Assembly (NCBI RefSeq): GCF_001592965.1
Contig: NZ_LRPC01000003.1
Span: 1-49,506 of the forward strand
Source: Roseivirga spongicola
GTDB lineage: Bacteria > Bacteroidota > Bacteroidia > Cytophagales > Cyclobacteriaceae
DNA: 49,506 nucleotides
Reading direction: 5' to 3'
Shown here: in pieces, positions 1 through 8,479 of the stretch
Numbering within the stretch: the first letter of the stretch is position 1
How the letters are laid out: each line of letters opens with the position of its first letter
Notes under the pieces: generated by a model
Seen by the model: the letters and a program-made list of their open reading frames with translations, nothing else
Told to the model about the DNA's origin: nothing
Database searches by the model: none
Translations under genes and position numbers: made by a program

Positions 1-127
1 ACAACTATTATCTTCTTAAATTGAAGTGGAATGGATTGTTCTTCAGTACTTATAGGTTGATAAAGAATACCAGCTAGCTACCTCGACTGGTTTAACAACG
101 TACTCCAGATGATGAATCTGTAAAAAC

Positions 128-1402
128 TTATAGGCTAGGTTCTTTGAATGGTCCTGCTATGCTAGTTCTAAGAGAGGCAGGATCTAGATATTTACAAGCT
201 AAGCCCAAAACATCTTGTGCAGTTGTGTTTAATACTTGGTCAATATATTGCTCATAGAAGCTAAATTCCACTTCTTGAGTATTCACCGTTTTGAATTTGG
301 TGATTGCAGCGAATGGTGAACTAAAAGAGTTAATGAAAGAACCACACATATAGTTCTTTACCGTTTCCAATTCGGATTCTTGAATAAGTTGGTCTTGAAG
401 AGTGTATATTTCTCTACTGATTTCTTCAAGGGTTTCTTTTTCGTTTTCTCCTTTGACATCTGTAGAAATAAGGAAGTAACCAGCGTGCTTAAGAGAGTAT
501 AGGGAAGAGTAGACTCCATATGTGTAACCTTTTTCTTCTCTTATATTTTTCATTAACCTTGAACCGAAGTACCCACCTAAAATTTCATTGCTAACCATAA
601 ATTTCAGATAGTCAGGGTGTGATCGGTTGAATAGCCTTTTTCCTTGTTTAATGGAGCTCTGAACAAACTTCTTGTCGCGGTGACAGATGCTTTCTCCAAA
701 AGCTTGGAAGTGCTCTAAACCGGATCTTGTAGTGTACTGAATGTTTGTGCCGAATAAATGCTGAATAACCTGAACTGCGTCAATCGGAATATCTCCAGAT
801 AGATAGACATCAAATGATAAAACACTACTTTGATAGAGAGCTTTTATTTCATCAATTGAGACTGATTCTAAGTCTTCGATAGATAGGATATAACCATAAG
901 GATGACCGTTGAAGAGTGTCTTTCTTAAATTTGTAGAAGAAAGGTAGGAGCCCTTTTCAAGGTTCATCTGTAATTTATTGATCTCTCTTTCTTTTAATAG
1001 TTTTAAAGACTTTTGATTGAACTCAGGAGTATAGAGCATTTCAGATAAGAGGCTTAGGTTCTCTTTAAAATGCTTTTTCAGTCCGTAGATGGCCACGGAA
1101 GAATGGTCAAAACTTGGGCTGATTTCTAAAAAGCTCCCAAGAGAATCTATTTGTTCAGATAGCTGATGACCAGTGCGTTTTTTGGTGCCTTCAGCTAGCA
1201 TTTTAAGTGTTAATTGAACACTAGCTGCATTTTTAGCAGAAATGTTTCCTGCCTTCGTTAGTATTTCAACCTTAAACGCATTGGTGTTACTCTCTCTATG
1301 AAGATAGAGTTTTCCTCCTTGACCAAGGTCATAGTCCTCAATCTCGGGAAGAGTGATGTTACTTACCTGACGAATTGGGGGTGCCTGAGTTCTATCAAGC
1401 AT
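128..1402 (-). CDS. M16-family peptidase homologue, probably catalytically inactive
   Basis: This 424-residue protein has the M16 (insulinase/processing peptidase) fold. It has an N-terminal beta/alpha domain, an ER-rich helix near residues 136-150, and a C-terminal half carrying the family's REEKGYTYGVYS segment. The zinc motif HxxEH expected near residue 65 is absent: the aligned stretch reads TLKMLAEGTKKR, with no His/Glu triad. No signal peptide is evident. In this family, inactive subunits usually pair with an active M16 partner, often encoded next door; any partner would lie beyond the left edge. The gene starts 3 bases after the stop of porV, so it is probably the last gene seen of the MBL-pssA-porU-porV operon. 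I am confident of the family; inactivity is inferred from the missing motif. Confidence 0.85.
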   Translation of the reverse strand: MLDRTQAPPIRQVSNITLPEIEDYDLGQGGKLYLHRESNTNAFKVEILTKAGNISAKNAASVQLTLKMLAEGTKKRTGHQLSEQIDSLGSFLEISPSFDHSSVAIYGLKKHFKENLSLLSEMLYTPEFNQKSLKLLKEREINKLQMNLEKGSYLSSTNLRKTLFNGHPYGYILSIEDLESVSIDEIKALYQSSVLSFDVYLSGDIPIDAVQVIQHLFGTNIQYTTRSGLEHFQAFGESICHRDKKFVQSSIKQGKRLFNRSHPDYLKFMVSNEILGGYFGSRLMKNIREEKGYTYGVYSSLYSLKHAGYFLISTDVKGENEKETLEEISREIYTLQDQLIQESELETVKNYMCGSFINSFSSPFAAITKFKTVNTQEVEFSFYEQYIDQVLNTTAQDVLGLACKYLDPASLRTSIAGPFKEPSL

Positions 1403-1405
1403 ATA

Positions 1406-2569
1406 TTATTTGTCTTCTGATTTCGTAAAATTGAAAATAGCTCCAAATCTTAGAGTTTCGGCTAATGGATGCTCTTGCAATTGAGGTACTAGGTAGGAAA
1501 AGTTAAGCTCTAGCTTCTGCAACTTAAAGCCCACGCCAGCGGTGAAATATTTTCTATTTCCCTTGTTTACATGTTCGTAGAAATACCCAGCTCTTAAAGC
1601 GAAAGTTTCGCGATATTCATACTCAGCTCCCACTGAATACATTATTTCTTGAATTTCTTCTTTGAAGCCGCCTGGAGCGTCTCCGAATGATCCGAACATA
1701 CCTGCTAGTAATCCTTTGTCGCGATGTGACCCATCAGCTTGCGGAGTTGGTACCATCAGTTTATTGAGGTCTAAGGCTAAAGTGATTTTGTTATAAGGAT
1801 CTAAAAATGAAGAAAGTGAACTCCCTATCCTTAGGTTGGTAGGTATGAAGTCCTCTTCATCTGCACTATTGTAAGATATTTTGGAACCGATATTGGTAAT
1901 AGAAGCTCCTAAAGCCAGTAATGACTGCTTATTGAAAACTGTAATTTGTTGGTTGTGGTAGATTCCAATGTCGGCAGCGATGCTTGTTCCTGGTTTTGGA
2001 TCGGTTACAGGGCTTGTAGTAATGTTTCCAGACAGGTTAGAGAGAATGTACTTACCAGTAACCCCTATGCTTAAATTGTCGCTAAGTTTTCTAGAATATG
2101 AGGCAGATATAGCAAATTCTCTCGGAGTAAAGCTTCCTATTGGTTGCCCGTTTCCATTAGTGAGCTCAATATCACCAAGGTTGAAATAGGTTAGAGCAGC
2201 ACCAAAGGCTTGTTCATCATCGAGTTTCTTATAGCCAGAAAGGTAAGACAAAGACATATCGTCTACGTACTTCTTTAGCCAAGGGGTAAAGGTTAAACCT
2301 AGTCCAGAGTTTTGGTTGATAAACGTAAGCTTAGCTGGGTTCCAGAAAGTGGAGTTTATGTCTGGTGTGGTTGCTACTCCTACATCGCCCATGGCGCCAG
2401 AAACAGGGTCTGGAGCGATTGTTAAAAACGGGACAGCTGTTGCTATTACATTGCGATCTGTATCTTGACCACTAATGGTTCCTGAGTTTTGAGCGTATAC
2501 ATTGACCGAAAAATAGGTAATAATTGTGGTGAGAATGATGAGCCTATTTCGCATGAAATTTTTGTTCAA
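1406..2569 (-). CDS. porV: Type IX secretion system outer membrane protein PorV
   Basis: This is a 387-residue outer-membrane beta-barrel of the PorV/LptO family (FadL-like). A signal peptide covers roughly residues 1-26, ending in VNVYAQ. The mature start has the family-typical TAVPFLTIAPDPVSGAMGDV stretch, followed by alternating amphipathic strands to a terminal strand ending in FGAIFNFTK. In known T9SS, PorV is the shuttle that takes cargo from the SprA/Sov translocon and delivers it to the PorU sortase on the cell surface. The gene follows porU directly, 16 bases downstream, which is the classic pairing and strongly supports the assignment. It sits in a minus-strand operon with porU, pssA and an M16-like gene. 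Confidence 0.93.
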   Translation of the reverse strand: MNKNFMRNRLIILTTIITYFSVNVYAQNSGTISGQDTDRNVIATAVPFLTIAPDPVSGAMGDVGVATTPDINSTFWNPAKLTFINQNSGLGLTFTPWLKKYVDDMSLSYLSGYKKLDDEQAFGAALTYFNLGDIELTNGNGQPIGSFTPREFAISASYSRKLSDNLSIGVTGKYILSNLSGNITTSPVTDPKPGTSIAADIGIYHNQQITVFNKQSLLALGASITNIGSKISYNSADEEDFIPTNLRIGSSLSSFLDPYNKITLALDLNKLMVPTPQADGSHRDKGLLAGMFGSFGDAPGGFKEEIQEIMYSVGAEYEYRETFALRAGYFYEHVNKGNRKYFTAGVGFKLQKLELNFSYLVPQLQEHPLAETLRFGAIFNFTKSEDK

Positions 2570-2585
2570 AGATAGTACTATATAG

Positions 2586-5500
2586 TTAATTCGAAATTAT
2601 CAGTTTTCCGCGTACAAAGTCGCTTTTTCCTGTAGTATTTGATGCCAACCTGAGTGTGTAAAAATATATTCCTGCTTCGAGACTTTGTTTATGGTGGTTT
2701 TTACCATCCCATTTAAGTTGTATTGTCTCTTCTGCACTCAATATTTCTGTCAGTAAATTATTGACAGGTTGACCTCTACTGTTTAGTATTTCAATCTCTA
2801 GATTTAGATTTTCTCCCAAAAGATTGTGCCCAACACTAAAGAAGGTTTCATCTATAAACGGGTTAGGATAGCTTTTTATTTCTGTAATAAATGAACTTTT
2901 GGTTCTAATCTCAAACTCTACTGTTTTGGATGATGAATTACCATGGACATCTCTAGCAGATACAGTGAGTGTGTATTTGCCTGTACTAAGATCTTCAAGA
3001 TCCAATTCTGCAATACCTTTCTTGTAGTTGTCGAGTTGAGCGCTGTAGCGATCATTCAAGTTGAAAGTGAGACTGTCATTGAAGTTGAGAGTTAAACTCT
3101 GACCTAATACTGATTCCGAAATATTAATTCCACTTTCATCAGAGAGCTTAATTATGGTTTTTACGTTTTGATCATAGATTCCACTTACTGCCTTTAAGGT
3201 GTCGTTTAAGAAGATTCGTATTTCAGGCGGGGTATTGTCTACTAGGTGGTTTTCAAAGGTACCACCCAGTGTGAAGTTTAGATTGCTTCCCAAAGCATCA
3301 GAATTCTCATTGTTTTCAATTGCATATACTAGCATTTTACCTTCACCGAAAGCATAATTGATATTTTTAGGGACAATGAAATCAAGCTTGAACTTTCCGG
3401 AGGTTACCGAGGCCATTCCTTTAAATAGAACTATATCTCTTTCTTGGAACTGAAATGGAGGGTTTTCGGAGCCCCTTGTGGTCTTCTCTTGAGACTTATC
3501 AAACAAAGTAAAGCCAATGGTGCCTTGAAAGCTAGAATTCAATTGACCTCCTGCGGTAATTTGACCTTCTATAGTAACTGGTTGAAGTGCTTTGATTGTA
3601 TCTTTTTTGGACGGAGTCTTACCATTAATAGCCGTAACACTTATTTCGTTTTTAGGATATGACAGTCTCATACTGGGGTCACCAAGTAGAATAAAATTAC
3701 GATTGAGACTTCCTTCTAACGAGTTGTTTTTAGTGTATTTGATTACATCTCCGAGCCTTTGGTATTCATCCCCTTGCTTATTTAACATGGTTCCATAGAG
3801 TGCTTGGTTCAGCCTATAGTTCGTACTAGAAAACACGGGCCTTGTAGTGGTCAAGAGCCCTATTGTTCCACCTACATTTTTAAAGATCAGTCTTTCTGCG
3901 CCAGATTCAGTTAAGGGGTCGTCATTTCTTCCAAATTCGCAAGTAGCGGTTATAAGAAATGGAAGCTTGTAGGTGTTTCTCCATTCTTCCATTAGTTCGA
4001 AAGTGAGAATTCTCTCTTGCATCCAACCAAATTCTGCACCATGGCCAGTAAAATTGATGATTAATCGTCCTTCATTGACTGCCTCAATTAGTGCTTTTTC
4101 TGCATCTCTTGAGGTTTCACCAGAAGGTAAGCGTTCTTGTTTAAATGCATCTAAATAGAGCTTTCTGATTTGAAACTGTTGAAAAGAGGTGTCGACTAGC
4201 GTAGCTAACTGGTCAGCATCTCGTTGGTGAATGTTTCTATCACCATCGTCTGCAACAAAAAGTACTTTACTTCTCCAGTCGCCTAAGGTACTTGGGCTAG
4301 TTTGGTAAAGTATTATTTTATCTACGGCCTTTTTAGCTTGTGCTAAATCCTTGGCAGGTATACGTCCCACGCCAATGTCTAGAGAGTGGTCTCCTGCGGT
4401 AGATTCTTCCCATTCTCCTTCATGGTTTTCTAAGAAGCCATAAAAATCGTCTGAAGCAAAAGTGAGCAAGGGATGTATAGAGTTCCTTGATTCGTAAATG
4501 GGTACCAAATTGGTGTTTTCTTCTATTCGGTCTTTGTAATCGTAGGATCCTTTACCAAAGAAAAGTACATATTTTAAGGTGCCTTGATCGTACTTGTATT
4601 TGATGAAATTCCTTATTGCTGATACATCTTGTCGGCCAGCACTAAACTCATTGTAAATCTGATTTACAGTGGCTACTTGAACAGAAAGTTGATCGTGGGA
4701 ATTTCGAAAATCAGCAAGTCTTTGAGCTTCCGAATGTAAACTCTCGTGAGTAATGATTAAAAAATCGACTGCAACTGATGATTTGAGGTCTTGATTCTGT
4801 AAGTCTTCGTATAAATCTGGCTCAGGTAGATTGTTCGAATTAAAGACCATAAATTCAGTGTATGTATTACTGAAAGTAGAAAAGGTAATCTTGTTATCGA
4901 TGACTGAATGTTGCTGCTCTTTAATATTCGTAGGATCGGTGACATCCCATACTTGATGAGCACTTGCATTACTGTTAATGGAGAAAGTTGAAATGCCTGA
5001 GTTTTGCGCTGGGTATCTTAAAATTAATGGATTGTTTGTGAAAACTGGTTCAATCGGAAGGTCAACCCAGTACTTGTTCAAGTATGCTACAGAACTATTG
5101 GCTCCGTTTCTATTATAGGTGAATTGAACGTTTATTTGAGAGTCATCTATTTGAGTACTGCTAATGCTGAATGTATTATTCTGAAGGTTTCCTTTAACTG
5201 CATATTGTGAGTTTGGTATGGCTTCAAAATTAAGAGTGCCCAAAGCATTGTTATTAATTTGTATGTCTAAGCTAGTAGATACATAGGCTTGGCTTAAAAA
5301 TTCTGCAAATACTTTGACGGTACTATTAGGTGACAGACTGGGTGTCTGATGTTGAAAGCTGATTGAGTTAATGGCATTCAGTTGTTCGCCAAACCATTCT
5401 CTTCCAGAGGAAAGAATGTTTGTCTCATCTGACTCGTGGTATACAAGCTGTCTAGCCGATTTCACTAAATTACCCGAGCTTCCTAAGTCTGGTTTTGCTT

Positions 5501-5981
5501 CTAACCTAAGTCCTGGCTCATTCTTAGTAGTTAGAAAATAGAAGATTTCATCTGTGTATAGGTTCTTGGTTATATTGAATTGGTCGGAATTTGCGTCATA
5601 ATCTACTTGGTTAATCTCATCTACATAAAACAATATGTAGTCGTTTTCACCAAATACGCCATCGGACTCACCAACTACCGTGATAGGATTTTCTTGGAGG
5701 TCTATGTAGCGATTTTCGCTTAAGCTTTGCGGAAGCATACCTCCGGTCTGACCATAGATAGCTATGTTTTTGGGGTCTATATCTGATGGATCAAAACCAA
5801 ATTCTCTGAGCTTATTCCATGTGATTTTGTATACTCCAGACTCCGAGAACGACATTTTCACCCATTTACCAGAGCCTAAAACACTGCTCTGGCACAAAAG
5901 GCATTGCGGAATTAGCAGTAAAGAAATAAGAAGTAGGTTTAAGCGCTTCAAAGTTTGAATATGACAATTGAATAACGACAA
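2586..5981 (-). CDS. porU: Type IX secretion system sortase PorU (gingipain-type C25 peptidase)
   Basis: This 1131-residue protein begins with a signal peptide (cleavage near LLCQS, about residue 31). A beta-rich N-terminal region is followed by a gingipain-like C25 caspase-fold domain. The catalytic pair is visible: His647 in FTGHGAEFGW and Cys681 in ITATCEFGR, 34 residues apart. After an Ig-like region, the C-terminus (about residues 1035-1131) looks like a T9SS type A sorting domain, with SYPNPF, LEAGIYFYTL and a final VRGKLIISN strand. PorU removes the C-terminal signal from T9SS cargo at the cell surface and attaches the protein to lipopolysaccharide. It lies 3 bases after pssA and just before porV, probably cotranscribed. 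Confidence 0.95.
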   Translation of the reverse strand: MSLFNCHIQTLKRLNLLLISLLLIPQCLLCQSSVLGSGKWVKMSFSESGVYKITWNKLREFGFDPSDIDPKNIAIYGQTGGMLPQSLSENRYIDLQENPITVVGESDGVFGENDYILFYVDEINQVDYDANSDQFNITKNLYTDEIFYFLTTKNEPGLRLEAKPDLGSSGNLVKSARQLVYHESDETNILSSGREWFGEQLNAINSISFQHQTPSLSPNSTVKVFAEFLSQAYVSTSLDIQINNNALGTLNFEAIPNSQYAVKGNLQNNTFSISSTQIDDSQINVQFTYNRNGANSSVAYLNKYWVDLPIEPVFTNNPLILRYPAQNSGISTFSINSNASAHQVWDVTDPTNIKEQQHSVIDNKITFSTFSNTYTEFMVFNSNNLPEPDLYEDLQNQDLKSSVAVDFLIITHESLHSEAQRLADFRNSHDQLSVQVATVNQIYNEFSAGRQDVSAIRNFIKYKYDQGTLKYVLFFGKGSYDYKDRIEENTNLVPIYESRNSIHPLLTFASDDFYGFLENHEGEWEESTAGDHSLDIGVGRIPAKDLAQAKKAVDKIILYQTSPSTLGDWRSKVLFVADDGDRNIHQRDADQLATLVDTSFQQFQIRKLYLDAFKQERLPSGETSRDAEKALIEAVNEGRLIINFTGHGAEFGWMQERILTFELMEEWRNTYKLPFLITATCEFGRNDDPLTESGAERLIFKNVGGTIGLLTTTRPVFSSTNYRLNQALYGTMLNKQGDEYQRLGDVIKYTKNNSLEGSLNRNFILLGDPSMRLSYPKNEISVTAINGKTPSKKDTIKALQPVTIEGQITAGGQLNSSFQGTIGFTLFDKSQEKTTRGSENPPFQFQERDIVLFKGMASVTSGKFKLDFIVPKNINYAFGEGKMLVYAIENNENSDALGSNLNFTLGGTFENHLVDNTPPEIRIFLNDTLKAVSGIYDQNVKTIIKLSDESGINISESVLGQSLTLNFNDSLTFNLNDRYSAQLDNYKKGIAELDLEDLSTGKYTLTVSARDVHGNSSSKTVEFEIRTKSSFITEIKSYPNPFIDETFFSVGHNLLGENLNLEIEILNSRGQPVNNLLTEILSAEETIQLKWDGKNHHKQSLEAGIYFYTLRLASNTTGKSDFVRGKLIISN

Positions 5982-5984
5982 ACC

Positions 5985-6695
5985 CTATTTGTTCGCATTT
6001 TCGGGTCTCTTAAAATTAGTGATTATAGAGAGCAATAGATAGATTATCATTATCCATGGAGCAGCCTGATACTGTAGAGTAATGGCTAGAACTAAACCTG
6101 ACACAAGTAATATGTACTTTTCCCAATTAGAAGCGAAACCAAAGCCTTTGAATTTTAGAGATATCATTCTTAAAGGAGATACCATTAGATAAGAAAAGAA
6201 TACGGCCATGATTACCCATGCTATAGGTGTTTCAGTTAAACTCTTGCCAAAGTAACTCTCTCCCTGCCATACTATTATGGGAAGCGTTGAGACGAATAAT
6301 CCGTGTGCTGTTGTAGAAATACCTTTAAAGCTTGTTTGTTGATCTTCAGAGATATTGAATACTGCAAGTCTTATAGCGGAACAAGCTGGAACCAACAAAA
6401 TTAGATATCCCCAGCCTTGAATTGGGTACATTGAGGCGTAGATGAAGGTTGGCAATACTCCAAATGTGATTAGGTCAGCAAGTGAATCTAGCTGTACACC
6501 TAACTTTGAAGATACTTTTAAGGCCCGCGCCACTGCTCCATCTAACAAGTCAAAAAAAGCAGCCAGGAATACGTATAGATGAACTACCGGCTCGCTGTTT
6601 TCAGGTTTCGTTAGAATTTGCTGAATAGCTAAGACTCCAAGGCAAAGATTACCTAAGGTGAATAGGTTTGGGATATTCTTTTTGATCCAACTCAT
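5985..6695 (-). CDS. pssA: CDP-diacylglycerol--serine O-phosphatidyltransferase
   Basis: This 236-residue integral membrane enzyme makes phosphatidylserine from CDP-diacylglycerol and L-serine, the first committed step to phosphatidylethanolamine. The CDP-alcohol phosphotransferase signature is intact near residues 48-70: DGAVAR, then G, DSLAD, fitting D-G-x2-A-R-x8-G-x3-D-x3-D. Six or more hydrophobic segments follow. The start overlaps the stop of the upstream metallo-hydrolase gene by four bases (ATGA), which indicates translational coupling. porU begins 3 bases downstream. The length is typical of bacterial type II PssA. Confidence 0.93.
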   Translation of the reverse strand: MSWIKKNIPNLFTLGNLCLGVLAIQQILTKPENSEPVVHLYVFLAAFFDLLDGAVARALKVSSKLGVQLDSLADLITFGVLPTFIYASMYPIQGWGYLILLVPACSAIRLAVFNISEDQQTSFKGISTTAHGLFVSTLPIIVWQGESYFGKSLTETPIAWVIMAVFFSYLMVSPLRMISLKFKGFGFASNWEKYILLVSGLVLAITLQYQAAPWIMIIYLLLSIITNFKRPENANK

Positions 6696-7330
6696 ACTAG
6701 CTTACAAAAAGGATTGTATAGTTTCTCGTGACCTATGGTTGTTTCTCCTCCATGACCAGAGTAAACAACTGTCTCATCAGGAAGAGTGAAGAACTGGGTT
6801 TTAATGCTTTCCATTAATGTATCAAAATCTCCTCCAGGAAGGTCCGTTCTTCCGATGCTTTCTTGAAAGAGAACATCTCCACCAATTATAAAACCATCTG
6901 CAGCACTATAGAAAGCTATATGTCCGGGAGCATGCCCAGGGGCGAAGAGTACCTTCAAAGTTCTATTTCCAATTTTAATTTCATCACCTTCTTTTAAGGA
7001 CTGATCTGGTATAGATGGTGTATACTTTTGAAATCCATAGCTAGAAGCATAGGCTTCTACAGATTTTAAGGTTGTAGCATCGTGTTCTCCAATCCATAAA
7101 GGCACGTCAAATTGCCTTTTAGCAAAGGCGTTACCCAATACATGGTCTATATGACCATGGGTATTGAGTATTTTCTCAATCTGAATACTTTTATCTTCAA
7201 TGCACTCAATCAGTGCTTGTTCTTCAGCTGGGTCATAACAGCCCGGATCTATGATTACTCCTTTGCCACTATCATGAAGAATGTATGTATTCTCCATAAA
7301 AGGGTTAAAAGTGAATTTAATTACCTCCAT
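6692..7330 (-). CDS. MBL-fold metallo-hydrolase (glyoxalase II-like)
   Basis: This is a 212-residue metallo-beta-lactamase-fold hydrolase of the short glyoxalase II-like group. The metal-binding THGHIDH motif is at residues 57-63 (His58, His60, Asp62, His63). Further ligands follow in APGHAPGH, GGDVLF and SGHGGETTIGHEK. It lacks the C-terminal substrate domain of classical hydroxyacylglutathione hydrolase, so the substrate is uncertain; thioester hydrolysis is only the family default. It is the first gene of the minus-strand operon leading to porU and porV, and its stop overlaps the pssA start. A TATTTTTG box 50 bases upstream could be its promoter. No signal peptide, so it is cytoplasmic. 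Confidence 0.85.
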   Translation of the reverse strand: MEVIKFTFNPFMENTYILHDSGKGVIIDPGCYDPAEEQALIECIEDKSIQIEKILNTHGHIDHVLGNAFAKRQFDVPLWIGEHDATTLKSVEAYASSYGFQKYTPSIPDQSLKEGDEIKIGNRTLKVLFAPGHAPGHIAFYSAADGFIIGGDVLFQESIGRTDLPGGDFDTLMESIKTQFFTLPDETVVYSGHGGETTIGHEKLYNPFCKLV

Positions 7331-7379
7331 GTATTCAATTTTTAAAAGCTCTAAATTTCATTGATTATTCAAGAGTAAT

Positions 7380-7387
7380 CAAAAATA
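7380..7387 (-). promoter_or_regulatory. Possible Bacteroidota -7 promoter box for the MBL-pssA-porU-porV operon
   Basis: Read on the minus strand the bases are TATTTTTG, a full match to the Bacteroidota primary sigma factor -7 consensus TAnnTTTG. The box lies 50 bases upstream of the metallo-hydrolase start, in the only gap between this operon and the divergent FAD gene. No convincing -33 TTG was found at the usual spacing, so this rests on the -7 element alone. Confidence 0.33.
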
Positions 7388-7405
7388 CTTCAATAATTTC
7401 ACAGC

Positions 7406-8458
7406 ATGCGGGTTGACTATCTGATTGTAGGGGCTGGAATTGCTGGGAGTGTGCTGGCTGACCATTTATTAAAAGCAGGAAAAGAGGTGATGGTTGTAGA
7501 CGATGCCACCAAATCTAATTCTTCTAAGGTGGCCGGAGGTTTATACAACCCTATTACCGGAAGGCAAATGGTTAAAACTTGGAATTGCGACAGGCTTTTC
7601 GATTATCTCATACCTTATTATAAAGGACTAGAAACAGAGTTGAAGACCAATTTTTTGTTTGATACTCCGATTTATAGGCCGTTTTTTTCCATAGAAGAGC
7701 AGAATGAGTGGATGGCAAAAAGTGCCGAAAATCAATACTCGAGTTACATTAAAGAGATTAAATCCAAACCTGAATGGACTAATGAAGTGTCTAATCCTTA
7801 TGGTGGTTTATTGCTAAGTAAATCAGGATACTTGGATACTTCAGTTTTTTTAGAGGCATTTAAAGACAAGCTGAGAAGAAGTAAGAAGCTAATTAAATCT
7901 GATTTTGATTTTCCTCAACTCAAGAAGTTGACAGAAGGCTATTCATTCGAGGGAGTGACGGCTAAAAGAATAATATTTTGTGACGGAAGATTCGGGGTCG
8001 ATAACCCATACTTCTCATGGTTGCCATTTAGTTTGGTAAAAGGAGAGTTGCTTTTTATGAAATCTGACGTTTCTCCAAGGGTAATTTATAATAGAGGTGT
8101 ATTTGTAATACCCCTCGGTAACGGTTTCATGAAATGTGGTTCTACTTATGAGCACAATGAACTCAATGAACTTCCAACCAAAAAGGCAAAAGACGAGTTA
8201 ATACAAAGGGTTGAAAAGTTGATAAATTTCGACTTTGAGGTGATTGACCAAAAAGCAGGTGTACGACCAGCAACAAAAGACCGAAAACCTTTTATTGGAG
8301 AACATCCAGTAGAAAAAGGGATTTGGATTTTTAATGGTTTAGGTACAAAAGGAGTGTCTTTAGCTCCATTTTATGCCAAGCAATTGGTTGAGCATATGGA
8401 AGATGATCAACCTTTAGATGCCGAGGTCAATATTGAAAGGTTTTTTTCGTTATTTTAA
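7406..8458 (+). CDS. FAD-dependent oxidoreductase of the DAO family
   Basis: This 350-residue flavoprotein has a Rossmann dinucleotide-binding motif, GAGIAG, at residues 9-14, with the acidic end of strand two at VVDD (residues 30-33). It has the DAO-family layout, with C-terminal GVRPATKDRKPFIGEHP and NGLGTKGVSLAP segments that normally contact the flavin. The group resembles glycine/D-amino acid oxidases and the oxidase half of MnmC, but the substrate cannot be read from sequence. It is the first gene of a short plus-strand run, 21 bases before the TolB-like barrel gene. No signal peptide is seen. Family assignment is sound; the specific reaction is unknown. Confidence 0.82.
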   Translation: MRVDYLIVGAGIAGSVLADHLLKAGKEVMVVDDATKSNSSKVAGGLYNPITGRQMVKTWNCDRLFDYLIPYYKGLETELKTNFLFDTPIYRPFFSIEEQNEWMAKSAENQYSSYIKEIKSKPEWTNEVSNPYGGLLLSKSGYLDTSVFLEAFKDKLRRSKKLIKSDFDFPQLKKLTEGYSFEGVTAKRIIFCDGRFGVDNPYFSWLPFSLVKGELLFMKSDVSPRVIYNRGVFVIPLGNGFMKCGSTYEHNELNELPTKKAKDELIQRVEKLINFDFEVIDQKAGVRPATKDRKPFIGEHPVEKGIWIFNGLGTKGVSLAPFYAKQLVEHMEDDQPLDAEVNIERFFSLF

Positions 8459-8479
8459 TTGTTTCTTCAGTAACCATAT

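Noticed and set aside
3-77. Open plus-strand frame running in from the left edge to a stop at 75-77, as if the tail of a gene.
   Set aside because: Only 24 codons, no recognisable motif, and convergent with the M16 gene; too short to call a partial CDS.
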